DNA of 64,000 bases from Myxococcales bacterium (GCA_016703425.1 JADJCA010000024.1:29051-93050); one strand, 5' to 3'; positions 1 through 9,697 are shown, counted from the stretch's first letter. Notes: generated by a model from the sequence alone, not told the origin. Numbers and translations are program-made.

Positions 1-939
1 GCAGGCGGTCGCATTGCACGCCGTGGGGCCGCAACCGTAGGCCGGGTCGTCGACGGAAACGCAGCGATCGCCGCAGAACTTGTACCCGGGCCTGCAGGCC
101 GCGATGTTGCACTTGCCGGCGACGCACGAGTAGACCGTCGAGCCGTCGATATCGCAGCGTTGGCATGCCGATGCGGCGCAGCCGTAGTCGGGATCGAGCG
201 TACTGACACACGTGTTCGCGCAGCGCTTCTCCGTTGCGCCGGCGCACACGACGAGGCCACCCTTGCTCGCATCGGCGGAAGGGGCGCCGTCCGTCGCGCC
301 GCCGTCGGTGTCGCCCGCGTCGCTTGGGACCGACGCGTCGCTCGACACGGCGCCGCCCTCGACCTTCGGTGGCCGATCCTCGTCCCCCGCTTCGAAGGTG
401 GGCAGTGCGGCTCCGTTCAGCGTGGCCGACGCGCATGCGCCGCTCGCTGGGTTGCAGGTCTCGCCGGGGCCGCACGTCGAGCGTGCCTCCGAGCCGACCA
501 AGGTCACCCGACTCGCGCAGCGGGAACTCAGCACGACGTCGACCGTCCCGACCCGATCGGTTGGCACCTGCTCGACGAGGTGGTCCCGGCGATCGACGGG
601 GGCGCCGCCCTTGTAGGCGCTGACCGAGAGACTCACGGCCGTTGCTCGCTCGCCGTTCGAGGCGATGGCCAGCGTCGTCGGCAGGCCACTATCTTCGGGG
701 ACGCGAAGGTCGCTGCGGCGAAGGAGTGTTCCGCGCGCACTTACCTCGATGACGAGCCGATCGAGGCCGAGGGGGGCGTCCTCGCGAACGACGAGCATGA
801 GCCCGCCGACCTTGGGTGGCTCCTCAGAGCACGCCGGCGCAAGCAGCGGGAGGGCGAAGCCGAGCACGCCCAGCGCGGTGAACGCGGCGCGCCGCACGGG
901 GTGATGAACGGCCGGTCCAGGCGGGCCAGAAAACCTCAC
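1..939 (-). CDS. Cys-rich surface lipoprotein, C-terminus off the window
   Basis: Reading leftward from a GTG near 939 (or a second GTG at 897, which gives a tighter signal peptide) the frame stays open to base 1. The N-terminus is a basic stretch, a hydrophobic run and the lipobox LLAPAC, so the product should be a lipid-anchored exported protein. A domain of about 150 residues follows, then an Asp/Ala/Gly/Ser-rich linker typical of myxobacterial lipoproteins, then Cys-rich repeats of the type C-x3-C-V-S-x-D-P-x-Y-G-C that continue past the window edge. The repeats look like small disulphide-bonded units. Function is unknown. No ribosome binding site clearly decides between the two starts. 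Confidence 0.7.
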   Translation of the reverse strand, partial: MRFSGPPGPAVHHPVRRAAFTALGVLGFALPLLAPACSEEPPKVGGLMLVVREDAPLGLDRLVIEVSARGTLLRRSDLRVPEDSGLPTTLAIASNGERATAVSLSVSAYKGGAPVDRRDHLVEQVPTDRVGTVDVVLSSRCASRVTLVGSEARSTCGPGETCNPASGACASATLNGAALPTFEAGDEDRPPKVEGGAVSSDASVPSDAGDTDGGATDGAPSADASKGGLVVCAGATEKRCANTCVSTLDPDYGCAASACQRCDIDGSTVYSCVAGKCNIAACRPGYKFCGDRCVSVDDPAYGCGPTACNATAC

Positions 940-1097
940 GCGGACGATGCTACGAGAATCTCGGCGGCTGGTGTGAACGTACCGGCGTTCCACTCGGCGG
1001 TTCCGAGCCATCACGTCCCACGCACGATTCGCCGGCAAGCGCCTCGCGGGCGTCGAGGTCGTCGTCCTCCGCGACGTGTCCTCCCCAAGTAGTCGGC

Positions 1098-4073
1098 CTA
1101 CGATCCTCGAATGGTGAGACCCGGGAGCGCTGCCTTGAGCTCGGCCTCTTCGGCAGGCGTCAGCTTCGCGCGGAGGCGCTTCAGACTCTTCATGGGGAGG
1201 AGCGAGGCCACCGGGTCGGCGAGCTTGGTGTACGCGATGGAGAGATCCTCGACGAAGGGCAGGGGGGGCAGCGCGCGAAGTTGGGCAAGCTCCGTGAGGT
1301 CGAGGGTGCGGAGCGCGCGCATGGCGCCGAGCCGCTCCGGGAGCGTACGCAGGTTCTTGCAGACCGTGAGCGTCAACGATTCAAGACGCGCGAGGTCGAA
1401 GATGCACTGCGGCAGCTCCTCGAAGGGGTTACCCGTCAGGACGAGCTTCCTCAGCGGAAGTCGTCCGAGTTCGGCCGGAAGGCTCGTCAGACGGCACCCG
1501 CTGAGGTCGAGCGCCTCGAGCTTCTCCAGCGAGGTGAGCGCGCCTGGCAGCTCGAGGGTCCCCGTCGAATGCCACGCGAGACGACGCAGCCTCGTGAGTC
1601 TTGCGAGGCTTATGGGCATGGCCACGTTGGCGTAGTCCACCTCGAGATCCTCGAGCGGCGTGAGCCCGCCGAGGAGGGTGAGGTCGGTCATCGCAGTAGC
1701 CCAGAAGCGAAGGCGACGAAGCTTGGGCAGCCGGGCCAGCTCGGGCGGCACCGCCAGGAGGGCGTTGTGGCCAAGGTCCAAGTCCTCGAGGCGCTCCAAT
1801 TGGGCGAAGCTCGATGGGAGGGTCGTGAGGGCGCCCGTGTGAAGTCGCAAGGTCACGAGCTCGTCGCCGAGGTCGCCGAAGTCATCGGGGAGCGCGCGGA
1901 ACTTGGCGCGACGCTCCAGCGCAAGCTCGCCGCCTTTCATCAACGCTCGAAGCGCCTTGAGTCCCCAAGGTGGCGGCTCGCCCAAGAGGAATCCAACACC
2001 GATCCCCGAGAGGCGAAGCACCTCCAGCGCAAAGCTCCGGCTCGCGAAGCCGTCGACGTTTGCGAGGGCGCGGTAGGCCTTGTCGGCCTTGTCGTCGAGC
2101 CCCTCTGTCAACGTGTTCTTGCCAAGGGCCGCAGAGACCGCGAGCTTGAGCGGCGCCGGTGCGTAACGCTCGAAGAGCAGGCCTGCGTTCTTGCGAATCT
2201 TCGCGTCGCCGTGGGCCCGCCCCAGCGCCAAGAGGAGCGGCAACAGCGGCGCCGGCACTCCGCCGCTCTCGGCCAGCTTGAGGCCCAGAAGGACGTTCTC
2301 CCCGGCGGCGCTGCGCAAGAGCTCGCCCATGCCCTCGGCGCTTTCATCTTGCGTCTCCACGGCCATGAGGTGCGGCGCGGCGTCCTTGACGAGCCACGCC
2401 TGGAGTTGTGGAAGGGCCGCCAGGCGCGCTCCTTCTTGCAGCGGCGACGCGAGGCCCGGTCGCTCACCAAGCACGACGAGGGCGCCGGCTCCGGCGGCGA
2501 GCGCGTCGCCCTTCGCGTCGACGGCGGCGCCGGCCGCCGTGAGACGCGCCTTGGCCGCGGCGACCTTGATGCCCTTCATGGCTCCAGCGAAGACGACGCG
2601 AAGGCCCGCTATCGCTTGGGAGAAGGGATCGTCGAGCACTTCCGCCAGCAGGCCAAGGGCCCGCCCGCGCACCTTGGCGTTGTCATCGTCAAGCAGGGCG
2701 ATGAGCGAACCCGTGAGGGCTGGCGAACGCGCGAGCTGGCGCGCGCCGTCGAGGTCTGCCGTCTCGAGGCGTGCTCGCAACGTCACGGCGTCCGAGTCGA
2801 GGTCGGCGTCGGCTCCAGCGCCGCGGGCGCGAAGGCTTTGAAGGATCGCCTCGGCGGCCTTGTTCTTCTGGCCCTTCGTCGCCGGGTTGCTCTGGAGCGT
2901 GAGCGATTCAAGGCCCGTAAGACGACTGAGCCCTGCTGGCACCTCGGCGAGCAGGTTGTTCTCCAGCGCGAGGGAGCGGAGCGTCGTTAGGGCGAAGAAC
3001 GACGCCGGCAGCTCGGCGATACGGTTCGCCGCGAAGTTCGCTGAGCGAAGGCTCTTGAGCTCTCCGATGCTGGGCGGAATCGCGGTGAGCTTGTTCTTGT
3101 GAACGTTGAGGTCCTCGAGGCCGCCGAGCCGACCAACGTCCTCGGGCAACGAGGTGATGGCGTTGTCGTTCAAGTAGAGGACCTTGAGCCGCCGGAGCGT
3201 CGCGAGCGAATCCGGAAGCCCCTTGAGCGCGTTCTCCGTGAGGACCAACGTGTGGAGGTGCGCGAGGCGCTCGATCTCTGAGGGCAGCTCGCGCAGCTTC
3301 GTTCGCGTGAGTTGCAGCACCTCGAGCGGTGAGCCTTCCCACAAGAGGGCGGAAGGGAACGCACCGAGCGTGTCGCGATCGATCGTGAGCGCCTTGAGCC
3401 CCTTCATGTTGGCGATGGCCGCTGGAAAGCCCGAGAGCTCGTTGTTCCGGAGCCACAGGGCCTCGAGCTGCGGCATCGCGTCGAGCCGCGGCGGATGCTC
3501 CGCCGTCGCGGAGTATTGAAGGCCAAGGCGCGTGAGCTGCCCCATGGCCCAGAACCAGTCGGGCAGCGGCAGGTGGGGCTTGCCGTCAAGGACGCGCAGT
3601 TCGCGCAGCGCGGGCAGGCGCTCGAGCCATCGCGGGAGCGCTTGCCGGTACGCGCTCAGCCATAGCGTTTCGAGCTTCGTCAACGGCGAGAGGTCGAGGA
3701 CCGTGTCGAGGGTCGTGCGGAGCTTCAGTGATCGAAGGCTCGGTAGTTCGAGTACGCACTCGGGGATCGCCTTGAACTGTTCCGAGACGATCTCGAGCGA
3801 CTCCAGCTTGCGGAGGTGCGCGAGCTTCGGTGGAAGGGAGCGAAAGCGCGAGCTGATGATGGTTAGGTCACGCAGTTCGGTGAGCGCCGAGATGTCGTCG
3901 GGGAGCGCTTCGAGGGCGTAGCAGTTGAGAACGAGGCGCTCTAGCTTCGTCAGAGACCAGAGAACGGGCGGTGGGAGCTTCGCGCCGAAGCGCGAGAGGT
4001 TGACCTCGTAGGTGAGCTCGGTAAGCGCGGTCGCGTCGGCGGGCAGCAGCGCGATGTCATCGGCGATGTGCAT
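1098..4073 (-). CDS. Large leucine-rich-repeat protein with central BRCT-like domain
   Basis: A 991-residue protein without signal peptide, so probably cytoplasmic. Residues ~20-400 and ~750-985 are leucine-rich repeats of the LxxLxxLxLxxNxLxxLP type. They flank a helical HEAT-like part (~405-480 and ~575-680) and a segment at ~490-570 that matches the BRCT pattern: LRVVFAGAMKG, then AAGAAV, then ALVVLGE and a final helix ending LQAWLVK. LRR blocks normally bind proteins and BRCT folds bind phosphopeptides or DNA ends, so a scaffold role is an inference. It ends 24 bases before the next gene upstream of its start and seems transcribed alone or with the cytochrome gene. Confidence 0.8.
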   Translation of the reverse strand: MHIADDIALLPADATALTELTYEVNLSRFGAKLPPPVLWSLTKLERLVLNCYALEALPDDISALTELRDLTIISSRFRSLPPKLAHLRKLESLEIVSEQFKAIPECVLELPSLRSLKLRTTLDTVLDLSPLTKLETLWLSAYRQALPRWLERLPALRELRVLDGKPHLPLPDWFWAMGQLTRLGLQYSATAEHPPRLDAMPQLEALWLRNNELSGFPAAIANMKGLKALTIDRDTLGAFPSALLWEGSPLEVLQLTRTKLRELPSEIERLAHLHTLVLTENALKGLPDSLATLRRLKVLYLNDNAITSLPEDVGRLGGLEDLNVHKNKLTAIPPSIGELKSLRSANFAANRIAELPASFFALTTLRSLALENNLLAEVPAGLSRLTGLESLTLQSNPATKGQKNKAAEAILQSLRARGAGADADLDSDAVTLRARLETADLDGARQLARSPALTGSLIALLDDDNAKVRGRALGLLAEVLDDPFSQAIAGLRVVFAGAMKGIKVAAAKARLTAAGAAVDAKGDALAAGAGALVVLGERPGLASPLQEGARLAALPQLQAWLVKDAAPHLMAVETQDESAEGMGELLRSAAGENVLLGLKLAESGGVPAPLLPLLLALGRAHGDAKIRKNAGLLFERYAPAPLKLAVSAALGKNTLTEGLDDKADKAYRALANVDGFASRSFALEVLRLSGIGVGFLLGEPPPWGLKALRALMKGGELALERRAKFRALPDDFGDLGDELVTLRLHTGALTTLPSSFAQLERLEDLDLGHNALLAVPPELARLPKLRRLRFWATAMTDLTLLGGLTPLEDLEVDYANVAMPISLARLTRLRRLAWHSTGTLELPGALTSLEKLEALDLSGCRLTSLPAELGRLPLRKLVLTGNPFEELPQCIFDLARLESLTLTVCKNLRTLPERLGAMRALRTLDLTELAQLRALPPLPFVEDLSIAYTKLADPVASLLPMKSLKRLRAKLTPAEEAELKAALPGLTIRGS

Positions 4074-4084
4074 CGCCGCGGAGC

Positions 4085-6364
4085 TTACAGGCTGAGGAGG
4101 TACTCGGTCAGGTCGGCCCGCTCATTGGCGGTGAGGGAGCGTGACGTGTGCTGCGTGCCGAGCCGCAGGAGGACGTCGTCCAAGGTGGCTGCCGAGCCGT
4201 CGTGAAGGTACGGCGGGGTCGCGAAGACGCCGCGCAAGGTCGGTGTGTCGAGGCCCAAGAGCGGCCCGCCGAGGCGCTGACCCGAGCCGGCCGCCAAGGT
4301 GCCCACGTCGTGCAGCCTAGGCGCGCCCGGCGAAAACCAGCCGCTGTCGGTCATCCGCGGCCCTGCGTGGCACCCGTCGCAGCCCGCGCTCGCGAAGACA
4401 GCCTCGCCGCGCGCTGCCGCGGTGGTCAGCTGGCCGGCGCCGGGACGCGATGGACTTCGCGGAACGGCGGAGAGTGACGTCACGTAAGCCGCCAGCGCGT
4501 CGAGTTCGGTCGACACGCCGGCCTTCTTGTCGCCGAGCTTGGTATTGCGTGTGCCCTGGAGGAAGTCGGCATCGGCCATGAGGCCCTTGCCCCCAAAGGC
4601 CTCGCGGATGTCGTGCTCGAAGTCCTGCACCTCGTCGAAGTTCGCGCTCCAGTGCAGGGGGCCGTCTCCGAGGCCGGCTCGTCCCAAGAGCGACGTCGTG
4701 TTCCTGAGCCCTTCGCCGCGGCCCGTGAAGTCCCAGACGCGGCGATCCGAGTCGCCTTCCAAGTGACAGTGCGCGCACGCGATGTAGCCGTCCTTCGATA
4801 GGCGCGCGTCGGCGGCGTCGTTGAAGAGCTGCTTGCCGCGGAGCACGTCGGCCGGGAGCGGCTCCGCCTTGACGAGCGCCAGGCGCGCGACGGGTGCCGC
4901 TGGCGTGTCGAAGGCGGATGTGTCGAAGACGAGGAGCTCGCGAGACAGGGGCACGTTGACGTAGAGCGTCTGGTCGTCGCTCGAGAGAGCAACACCGTCG
5001 GCGGCGTAGCCGAGTTGGGAAATGTTGCCCGACGGGACCTCCGTGAGGACGTCGAGTCGTTCGACGGTGCCGTTGCCGGGCATGACCACATAGAGAAAGT
5101 CGCCGCGGCTCGAGTAGGTGGCTGCCGAGGCCAGGCCACGGTTGTCGAACTGCTTGCGGCGACTAAAGACCTCGGCTTTCGCACCGAGGTCAACGAAGGA
5201 CGTGATGGCCCGGAGCGTCGTCTCGAAGGTGAGATCACGGCCACTTCGAAGGACGCCGTCGATGACGTTCGCCTGCAACGACGGCAACGCGAGCTCGCTT
5301 CCCGTCGGCGAGACAGCGACGTGGCCAAGGTAGCTAGGGATTCCTCCAATCTCCGTGTCCGACGCGAGCTGCGTGTCTTTGGCGAGCGCCACCGTCTCCG
5401 TTGTCGGCGTGGTGTCGAGGTTCGATACGAGCGTGACGACGCCGCCCGCCTCGGGCGAGCGCCACGACGTTACGGCGAGGCGTCCGCCGGGGAGCGCGGC
5501 GATGGCCCTCGCATCGGCTGCGACGGCGAACGTGTCGACAACCGTGGGGGCACCCGTCGCGTAGCGGATCCGCGCCACCCGCCCCGTGGCCGTCAGCGTC
5601 ACGAAGAGCTCGTCGCCGATAGCGGCGGCACCGTAGGGCCTTGCGCCAAACGGCAGCGCCACCTTAACCGGCGCGCCACTGCCATCTTCGGGCACGAACG
5701 CGACCGAGTCATCGTCCTGGCACGGGACCGCGAGAAGGCCGTTGAAGCGTGTGACTGTGCGGGGCTTCGGGCCTACCGCGATCCGCGTAACCTCGGCGAG
5801 GCCTCGCGTGCGGTCGCCGAAGAAGACGACCTCGTTCGCATCCTCGCTTACGACAGCGACCAGGCCCTTGTCGGGCAACGACACGAGGGTGGCGCTCTCC
5901 GAGCGCGAGAACGTGGCGGGCGTCGTGACGCTGAGGACCAGCGAGCCGGTGCGCGTGGCGCCACCGTAGTCGCGCGCGGTGAGCACGACCGTGTAGCGGC
6001 CGGGCGTACCGTAGCTGACGCTCGCGGTCGGCGAGGGCGACGGCCCGCTTCGCCGTCCGTCGCCAAAGTCCCAATCGAAGGTCGTCGCACCGCTGGATGC
6101 GCTGGCGTCGAGAACGACCGCTTCGCCGACGAGCGCGTAGCGCGAGGCGCCCGGTCGAGCCGCGAGGACGGCCGCGTCGCCTGTCGCGTCCACAGGCGCG
6201 CTCGCGTCGCGGGCGAGTGGCGCGGCCGGCGAGGGGATCCCAAGCGCCGGGGGCGTGACGCTTGCGACTTCGCCCGTGGTGCAACCGGCCAGCAAGACGG
6301 TCCCGATGCCTCCCAAGATGCCGCCCAAGACGCCCGGCATGGCGAAGGTGGACCGCGGCTTCAT
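4085..6364 (-). CDS. PKD / beta-propeller / di-haem cytochrome c lipoprotein
   Basis: A 759-residue lipoprotein (lipobox LLAGC, Cys28). A PKD domain spans ~70-148 with the FDWDFGDG motif. A YncE-like seven-bladed-propeller-like region follows, and the last ~230 residues carry two c-type haem sites, CAHCH at 530 and CDGCH at 662. The C-terminal layout resembles the di-haem cytochrome c peroxidase/MauG superfamily. The protein should sit on the periplasmic or outer face of the envelope and need the Ccm system, of which ccmC is at 55.4 kb. I chose the ATG at 6364 because it overlaps the stop of the preceding gene (ATGA) and gives a signal peptide at once; the frame is open 100 codons further upstream but that overlaps the neighbour. 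Substrate unknown. Confidence 0.82.
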   Translation of the reverse strand: MKPRSTFAMPGVLGGILGGIGTVLLAGCTTGEVASVTPPALGIPSPAAPLARDASAPVDATGDAAVLAARPGASRYALVGEAVVLDASASSGATTFDWDFGDGRRSGPSPSPTASVSYGTPGRYTVVLTARDYGGATRTGSLVLSVTTPATFSRSESATLVSLPDKGLVAVVSEDANEVVFFGDRTRGLAEVTRIAVGPKPRTVTRFNGLLAVPCQDDDSVAFVPEDGSGAPVKVALPFGARPYGAAAIGDELFVTLTATGRVARIRYATGAPTVVDTFAVAADARAIAALPGGRLAVTSWRSPEAGGVVTLVSNLDTTPTTETVALAKDTQLASDTEIGGIPSYLGHVAVSPTGSELALPSLQANVIDGVLRSGRDLTFETTLRAITSFVDLGAKAEVFSRRKQFDNRGLASAATYSSRGDFLYVVMPGNGTVERLDVLTEVPSGNISQLGYAADGVALSSDDQTLYVNVPLSRELLVFDTSAFDTPAAPVARLALVKAEPLPADVLRGKQLFNDAADARLSKDGYIACAHCHLEGDSDRRVWDFTGRGEGLRNTTSLLGRAGLGDGPLHWSANFDEVQDFEHDIREAFGGKGLMADADFLQGTRNTKLGDKKAGVSTELDALAAYVTSLSAVPRSPSRPGAGQLTTAAARGEAVFASAGCDGCHAGPRMTDSGWFSPGAPRLHDVGTLAAGSGQRLGGPLLGLDTPTLRGVFATPPYLHDGSAATLDDVLLRLGTQHTSRSLTANERADLTEYLLSL

Positions 6365-7968
6365 TGGCCGGTGGTGAAGGTGAGGGAGAAGGGTTGCGTG
6401 ATGGCGTTGCCGTTGAAATCCGCGAGGCCGCCGACGGGCACATCGAGGACATAGGTGGACGACGCGTCGAGCTGGTTGAGCGGCGAGAAGTTCACGATGT
6501 TCTCCTGCGCCGAGACGGTCCCCGGAACCCTCTCCTTGCCGGTGGCCGTCACCTTCATCAGGCGAACCGAGCCTTCCCACGCGCTCGCCGAGTCGACGGG
6601 CTCGCTCGTGGTGAACCCGAGTCGTGAGGTTCGTGGGAGACCCTTCGCCCCGTCGCTGGGCCACGCCCAGGTGACGGTCGGCGCCTTGGTGTCGACGTCC
6701 GTTTGGTACGGCGCGATGGCCGAACCCTTGTTTGGGTCGGCCTTGTCGTCGACGCTCAAGACGACGACGTTGCCGATGGGGGTCATGGTGTCGAGGTCGC
6801 CGGTTAGCGTGAGGCGCTTGACCTCGGTGATGGCCGAGAGGTTCGACACGTCGTAAATGGCGGCGAAGCTCGACTCGCCGACGAAGGCGAGGTTGTCCTT
6901 CACGAAGACGTAACCTCCGTTGCCGTCCGATGGCTTCACGCCCGCGAAGAGCGGGGCCGCGGGATTTCGTACGTCGTAGACGATGAGACCACCGGCAGCC
7001 TCCTTGCGCGCGTAGAAGACGTAGCCGTTGGCGAAGTTCGAAAAGTACGCCTCGCGCGGCGCGCCGTCGGCGGCCTCGCGCGCCAAGAAATCGCCTCCCG
7101 CGATGGGCTGGGGCGCCTTGGGGTTCGAGATGTCGAGGAGCACGGTGCGTGGCGACTCGGCGGTGGTGACGACGAGGAGGTTTCCGATGGCCTGCACCTG
7201 TCCGACGCGCATCGTGGGCGTGAACTTGGTTTGATTGACGAGCGTCGGGTTCTTCGGGTCGGTCGCGTCGACGACGAAGAGCCCGTTGTCGGCGCCGCCG
7301 ACGAATACGTAGGGGTCTTGCCAGAAGACGCTGAGCGTCACGCGCGCGTACGCGTCGGGGTAGAGAAAGCCCGGCAGCTCCATGAGCTTGATGGCCTTGG
7401 GCGCGGTCACGTCGCTCACGTCCCAGAACTGGATGCCTCCCTTCGTTGCGACGAGCGTTCCGCCGATACCGTCCACGACGGCGTAGCGTCCACCGCGATG
7501 CGAAAAGCCAATGGAGTGGCTCTCGCGCATCTCACCGGATTCGCCGGCGCCGACGCGTGTAGGCGCGCACGGCTTCGAGACGTCGAAGAAGCTGATGCCG
7601 CCGCCGCCCCACTCGGGGGCCCACGGCATCACGAGGTAGCCGTCCAGCATGGTGACCAAGTTGTGGTGATCGAAGGTGTCGCCGGAGGCGCCGTCGAGGT
7701 ACGCGCACTTCTCGTAGAGCTTGTCGGCGGTGAAGGCTTCGCTCGGCCCGCCGGGGCCCTTGTTCTTGGGCCACGCGCCAGGCGCCGGGTAGCTGGGGGC
7801 TGCGGTCGCGTCGGTCGCGCTCGCGTCGCTCGGCGCGGCCGGGCCGGCGTCATTGTCAGCTTGCGCAGGCCTCGGTCCCGCGTCCGTCGCGGCCGAGGGC
7901 TCTTCCGGCGTGGCCGACGAGTCCCCGCAAGCCATGACCAAAGCGAGGGCCCACAGGTGCTTCTGCAT
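6361..7968 (-). CDS. LVIVD-repeat beta-propeller lipoprotein
   Basis: A 535-residue predicted lipoprotein (LVMAC, Cys14) with an Ala/Pro/Asp linker. It is followed by LVIVD-type propeller repeats (for example LFVVDATDPKNPTLV, LLDISNPKAPQPIAG, LIVYDVRNPAAPLF) and a C-terminal Ig-like domain at ~425-535 of the Big_5 kind (begins TKAPTVTWAWPSDGA, ends LTFTTG). LVIVD proteins are secreted or surface proteins of unclear ligand. Its stop overlaps the start of the di-haem cytochrome gene by four bases, so the two are probably translated together and may form one surface complex. Confidence 0.82.
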   Translation of the reverse strand: MQKHLWALALVMACGDSSATPEEPSAATDAGPRPAQADNDAGPAAPSDASATDATAAPSYPAPGAWPKNKGPGGPSEAFTADKLYEKCAYLDGASGDTFDHHNLVTMLDGYLVMPWAPEWGGGGISFFDVSKPCAPTRVGAGESGEMRESHSIGFSHRGGRYAVVDGIGGTLVATKGGIQFWDVSDVTAPKAIKLMELPGFLYPDAYARVTLSVFWQDPYVFVGGADNGLFVVDATDPKNPTLVNQTKFTPTMRVGQVQAIGNLLVVTTAESPRTVLLDISNPKAPQPIAGGDFLAREAADGAPREAYFSNFANGYVFYARKEAAGGLIVYDVRNPAAPLFAGVKPSDGNGGYVFVKDNLAFVGESSFAAIYDVSNLSAITEVKRLTLTGDLDTMTPIGNVVVLSVDDKADPNKGSAIAPYQTDVDTKAPTVTWAWPSDGAKGLPRTSRLGFTTSEPVDSASAWEGSVRLMKVTATGKERVPGTVSAQENIVNFSPLNQLDASSTYVLDVPVGGLADFNGNAITQPFSLTFTTGQ

Positions 7969-8033
7969 GGTCCCTTTTTCCCGAGCGCACGCGGGTCGTC
8001 AAACGGCTCGGCGGTCGTGGACCCCCACGAGGC

Positions 8034-9212
8034 TCAAAAGAGCCGCGCCGCCGTGTCGTCGGCGAAGAGCCAAGCGTGGCGCGGGATGGCGAGGTGGTTG
8101 CCCCGCACATTGAGGCGCTCACGGGCCGCGAGCCAGTCCGCCGCGCGCCGTCGTTCGTCGGTCCACGCGACCTCGCCGACGGCGTTCGCCGCTTCCTCGA
8201 GGTCAAAGCCGCACTCGAGCCGCAGGCCCAACATGATGCGCTCCCGCAGCAACGTCGCGCCGTCGAGGGGCTCGACCAGCTCGTCGTCGGCGCTCGCGCC
8301 CGCGTCCGCAAGCTCGCGCGTGAAAGCGACGTAGCGCGCCGGATCGGTGGGGTTGCGCCGTCGCGCGCCACCGTAGGCGCCGAAGGCCGCGCAGCCGAGG
8401 CCGAGGTACGGTTCGCCGCGCCAGTAGCCGAGGTTGTGCCGCGCCTCTTGTCCCGGCCGCGCGTAGTTCGAGATCTCGTAGTGCCGGAAGCCGCGCGCCG
8501 TCATGGCTTCGTCGAGGGCCAAGAACGCTTCGGCGACGCGCCCGTCGTCCGCGAGCGGCAAACGCCCGCGCCGCGCCAGCTCGCCGAACTGCGTCCCTGC
8601 TTCAATCGTTAGCTGGTACGCGCTCACGTGCGAGAGGCCCAGCTCGCAGAGACGCGCGGCTTGTTTTGGCGCCGCATCGGCGGGCTGACCGTGAAGGCCG
8701 AAGATCAAGTCGGCGGAGACGCGAAGGTCAGCGACGCGAAGCGCGCCCTCGATGGCGCGGAGCGCCCCGTCGGGGTCGTGAAGTCGCCCCAAGAACCGCA
8801 GCTCGTCAGCGTCGAGCGATTGCGTCCCGATGGATAGGCGATTGACCCCCTCGCCTTGGAGCATGCGTGCGCGCGCCTCGTCCAGCGAGGTGGGATTGCA
8901 CTCGACGGTGACCTCGACGTCGCCGGTCGCGGGCAGCGTCCGACGGAGCGCGGCGAGCACGCGACCGAGAGAGCGCGGCTCCCAGAGGCTCGGTGTTCCG
9001 CCGCCGAAGAAGATGCTGCCGATGCGCGGCTCGCCGCCCTTCGCCGCGAGGGCAGCCAAGAATGGCGCACGGCGCGCCTCGAGCTCGCGGAGCACGGCGT
9101 CCGCATAGCCCTCGTGGTCGATGGCCGCGGGCGCGGCCTTGTAGCTGACGAAATCGCAATACGGACACTTCGCCAGGCAGTAGGGGAAGTGGACGTAGAC
9201 GGAGCCGCGCAC
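8034..9212 (-). CDS. hemW: HemW, radical-SAM haem chaperone
   Basis: 392 residues, GTG start. The radical-SAM cluster is Cys12-x3-Cys16-x2-Cys19 (YCLAKCPYCDF), followed by FFGGGTPSL and the family block EVTVECNPTSLD. The HNxxYW motif that separates HemW from true coproporphyrinogen oxidase HemN is present as HNLGYW. HemW proteins are taken to carry haem to membrane proteins; many are misannotated as HemN. Cytoplasmic or membrane-associated. It is separated from the flanking genes by ~60 bases on each side and likely forms its own transcript or follows the small lipoprotein at 9.3-9.7 kb. Confidence 0.92.
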   Translation of the reverse strand: MRGSVYVHFPYCLAKCPYCDFVSYKAAPAAIDHEGYADAVLRELEARRAPFLAALAAKGGEPRIGSIFFGGGTPSLWEPRSLGRVLAALRRTLPATGDVEVTVECNPTSLDEARARMLQGEGVNRLSIGTQSLDADELRFLGRLHDPDGALRAIEGALRVADLRVSADLIFGLHGQPADAAPKQAARLCELGLSHVSAYQLTIEAGTQFGELARRGRLPLADDGRVAEAFLALDEAMTARGFRHYEISNYARPGQEARHNLGYWRGEPYLGLGCAAFGAYGGARRRNPTDPARYVAFTRELADAGASADDELVEPLDGATLLRERIMLGLRLECGFDLEEAANAVGEVAWTDERRRAADWLAARERLNVRGNHLAIPRHAWLFADDTAARLF

Positions 9213-9268
9213 GGGCCGAGGTTACCCGAAGTGCAGAGCGCCCGTGACGGCCAGCGCCGGACGGCGCT

Positions 9269-9697
9269 TCAGCGCAAGGAGAAGCGACCCGCTTGATCGC
9301 GGCAGGGACCGCCTTGGAGCGCGCGGAAGTTTCCGAGGATTTCCGCGAGGCCTGGCTCACCGGTCACCTGAAAGTGCATGCCGGCCACGTCGGCCGACGT
9401 CGTGAGGCCCTCCGTCGAGATCTCCGCCTCGAGCACCGAGCGTTCGGCGCAAGGGTGCCCCTCGAGCACGAGCGAGAGTCGCGCCGACAGGCCCCGCTGT
9501 TCGACCGTCACGTGCGCGGGGCGCTCCTCGGCGACCCCGTCGGTGCGCCAGGTGCCGGCCAACGTGGTGACCTTTGGGGCCGCGGCGGTGTCGATCGCGT
9601 CATCGGCAGCGGAGCACCCCACGAGCGCAACGGCGAGAAAGACCCAAGAGGTGACGCAAGAAGCGAGGCGAGCGGAGCTCATGGGCAGGCGAGGCAT
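9269..9697 (-). CDS. Small lipoprotein
   Basis: 142 residues from the ATG at 9697 (a second ATG at 9682 would also give a good signal peptide). The lipobox is ALVGC. The mature part of about 110 residues carries two Cys that could pair (HPCAERS and GGPCRDQ). The sequence reads like a small beta-sandwich with 'TLAGTWRTDG' at its start, a pattern common in lipocalin-like 'quantify the added term' lipoproteins, but I do not recognise the family. The longer frame to 9943 overlaps the divergent rsgA start and is rejected. Confidence 0.6.
   Translation of the reverse strand: MPRLPMSSARLASCVTSWVFLAVALVGCSAADDAIDTAAAPKVTTLAGTWRTDGVAEERPAHVTVEQRGLSARLSLVLEGHPCAERSVLEAEISTEGLTTSADVAGMHFQVTGEPGLAEILGNFRALQGGPCRDQAGRFSLR

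Noticed and set aside
160..1092. Long open frame on the plus strand
   Set aside because: Opposite strand encodes a lipoprotein with clear signal and Cys repeats; the plus frame is Arg/Ala-rich shadow.
1281..2990. 569-codon plus-strand frame
   Set aside because: Shadow of the LRR gene; composition is typical of antisense GC-rich DNA.
6365..6664. N-terminal extension of the di-haem protein
   Set aside because: Lies inside the preceding gene and delays the signal peptide; the overlap ATG at 6364 is far better.
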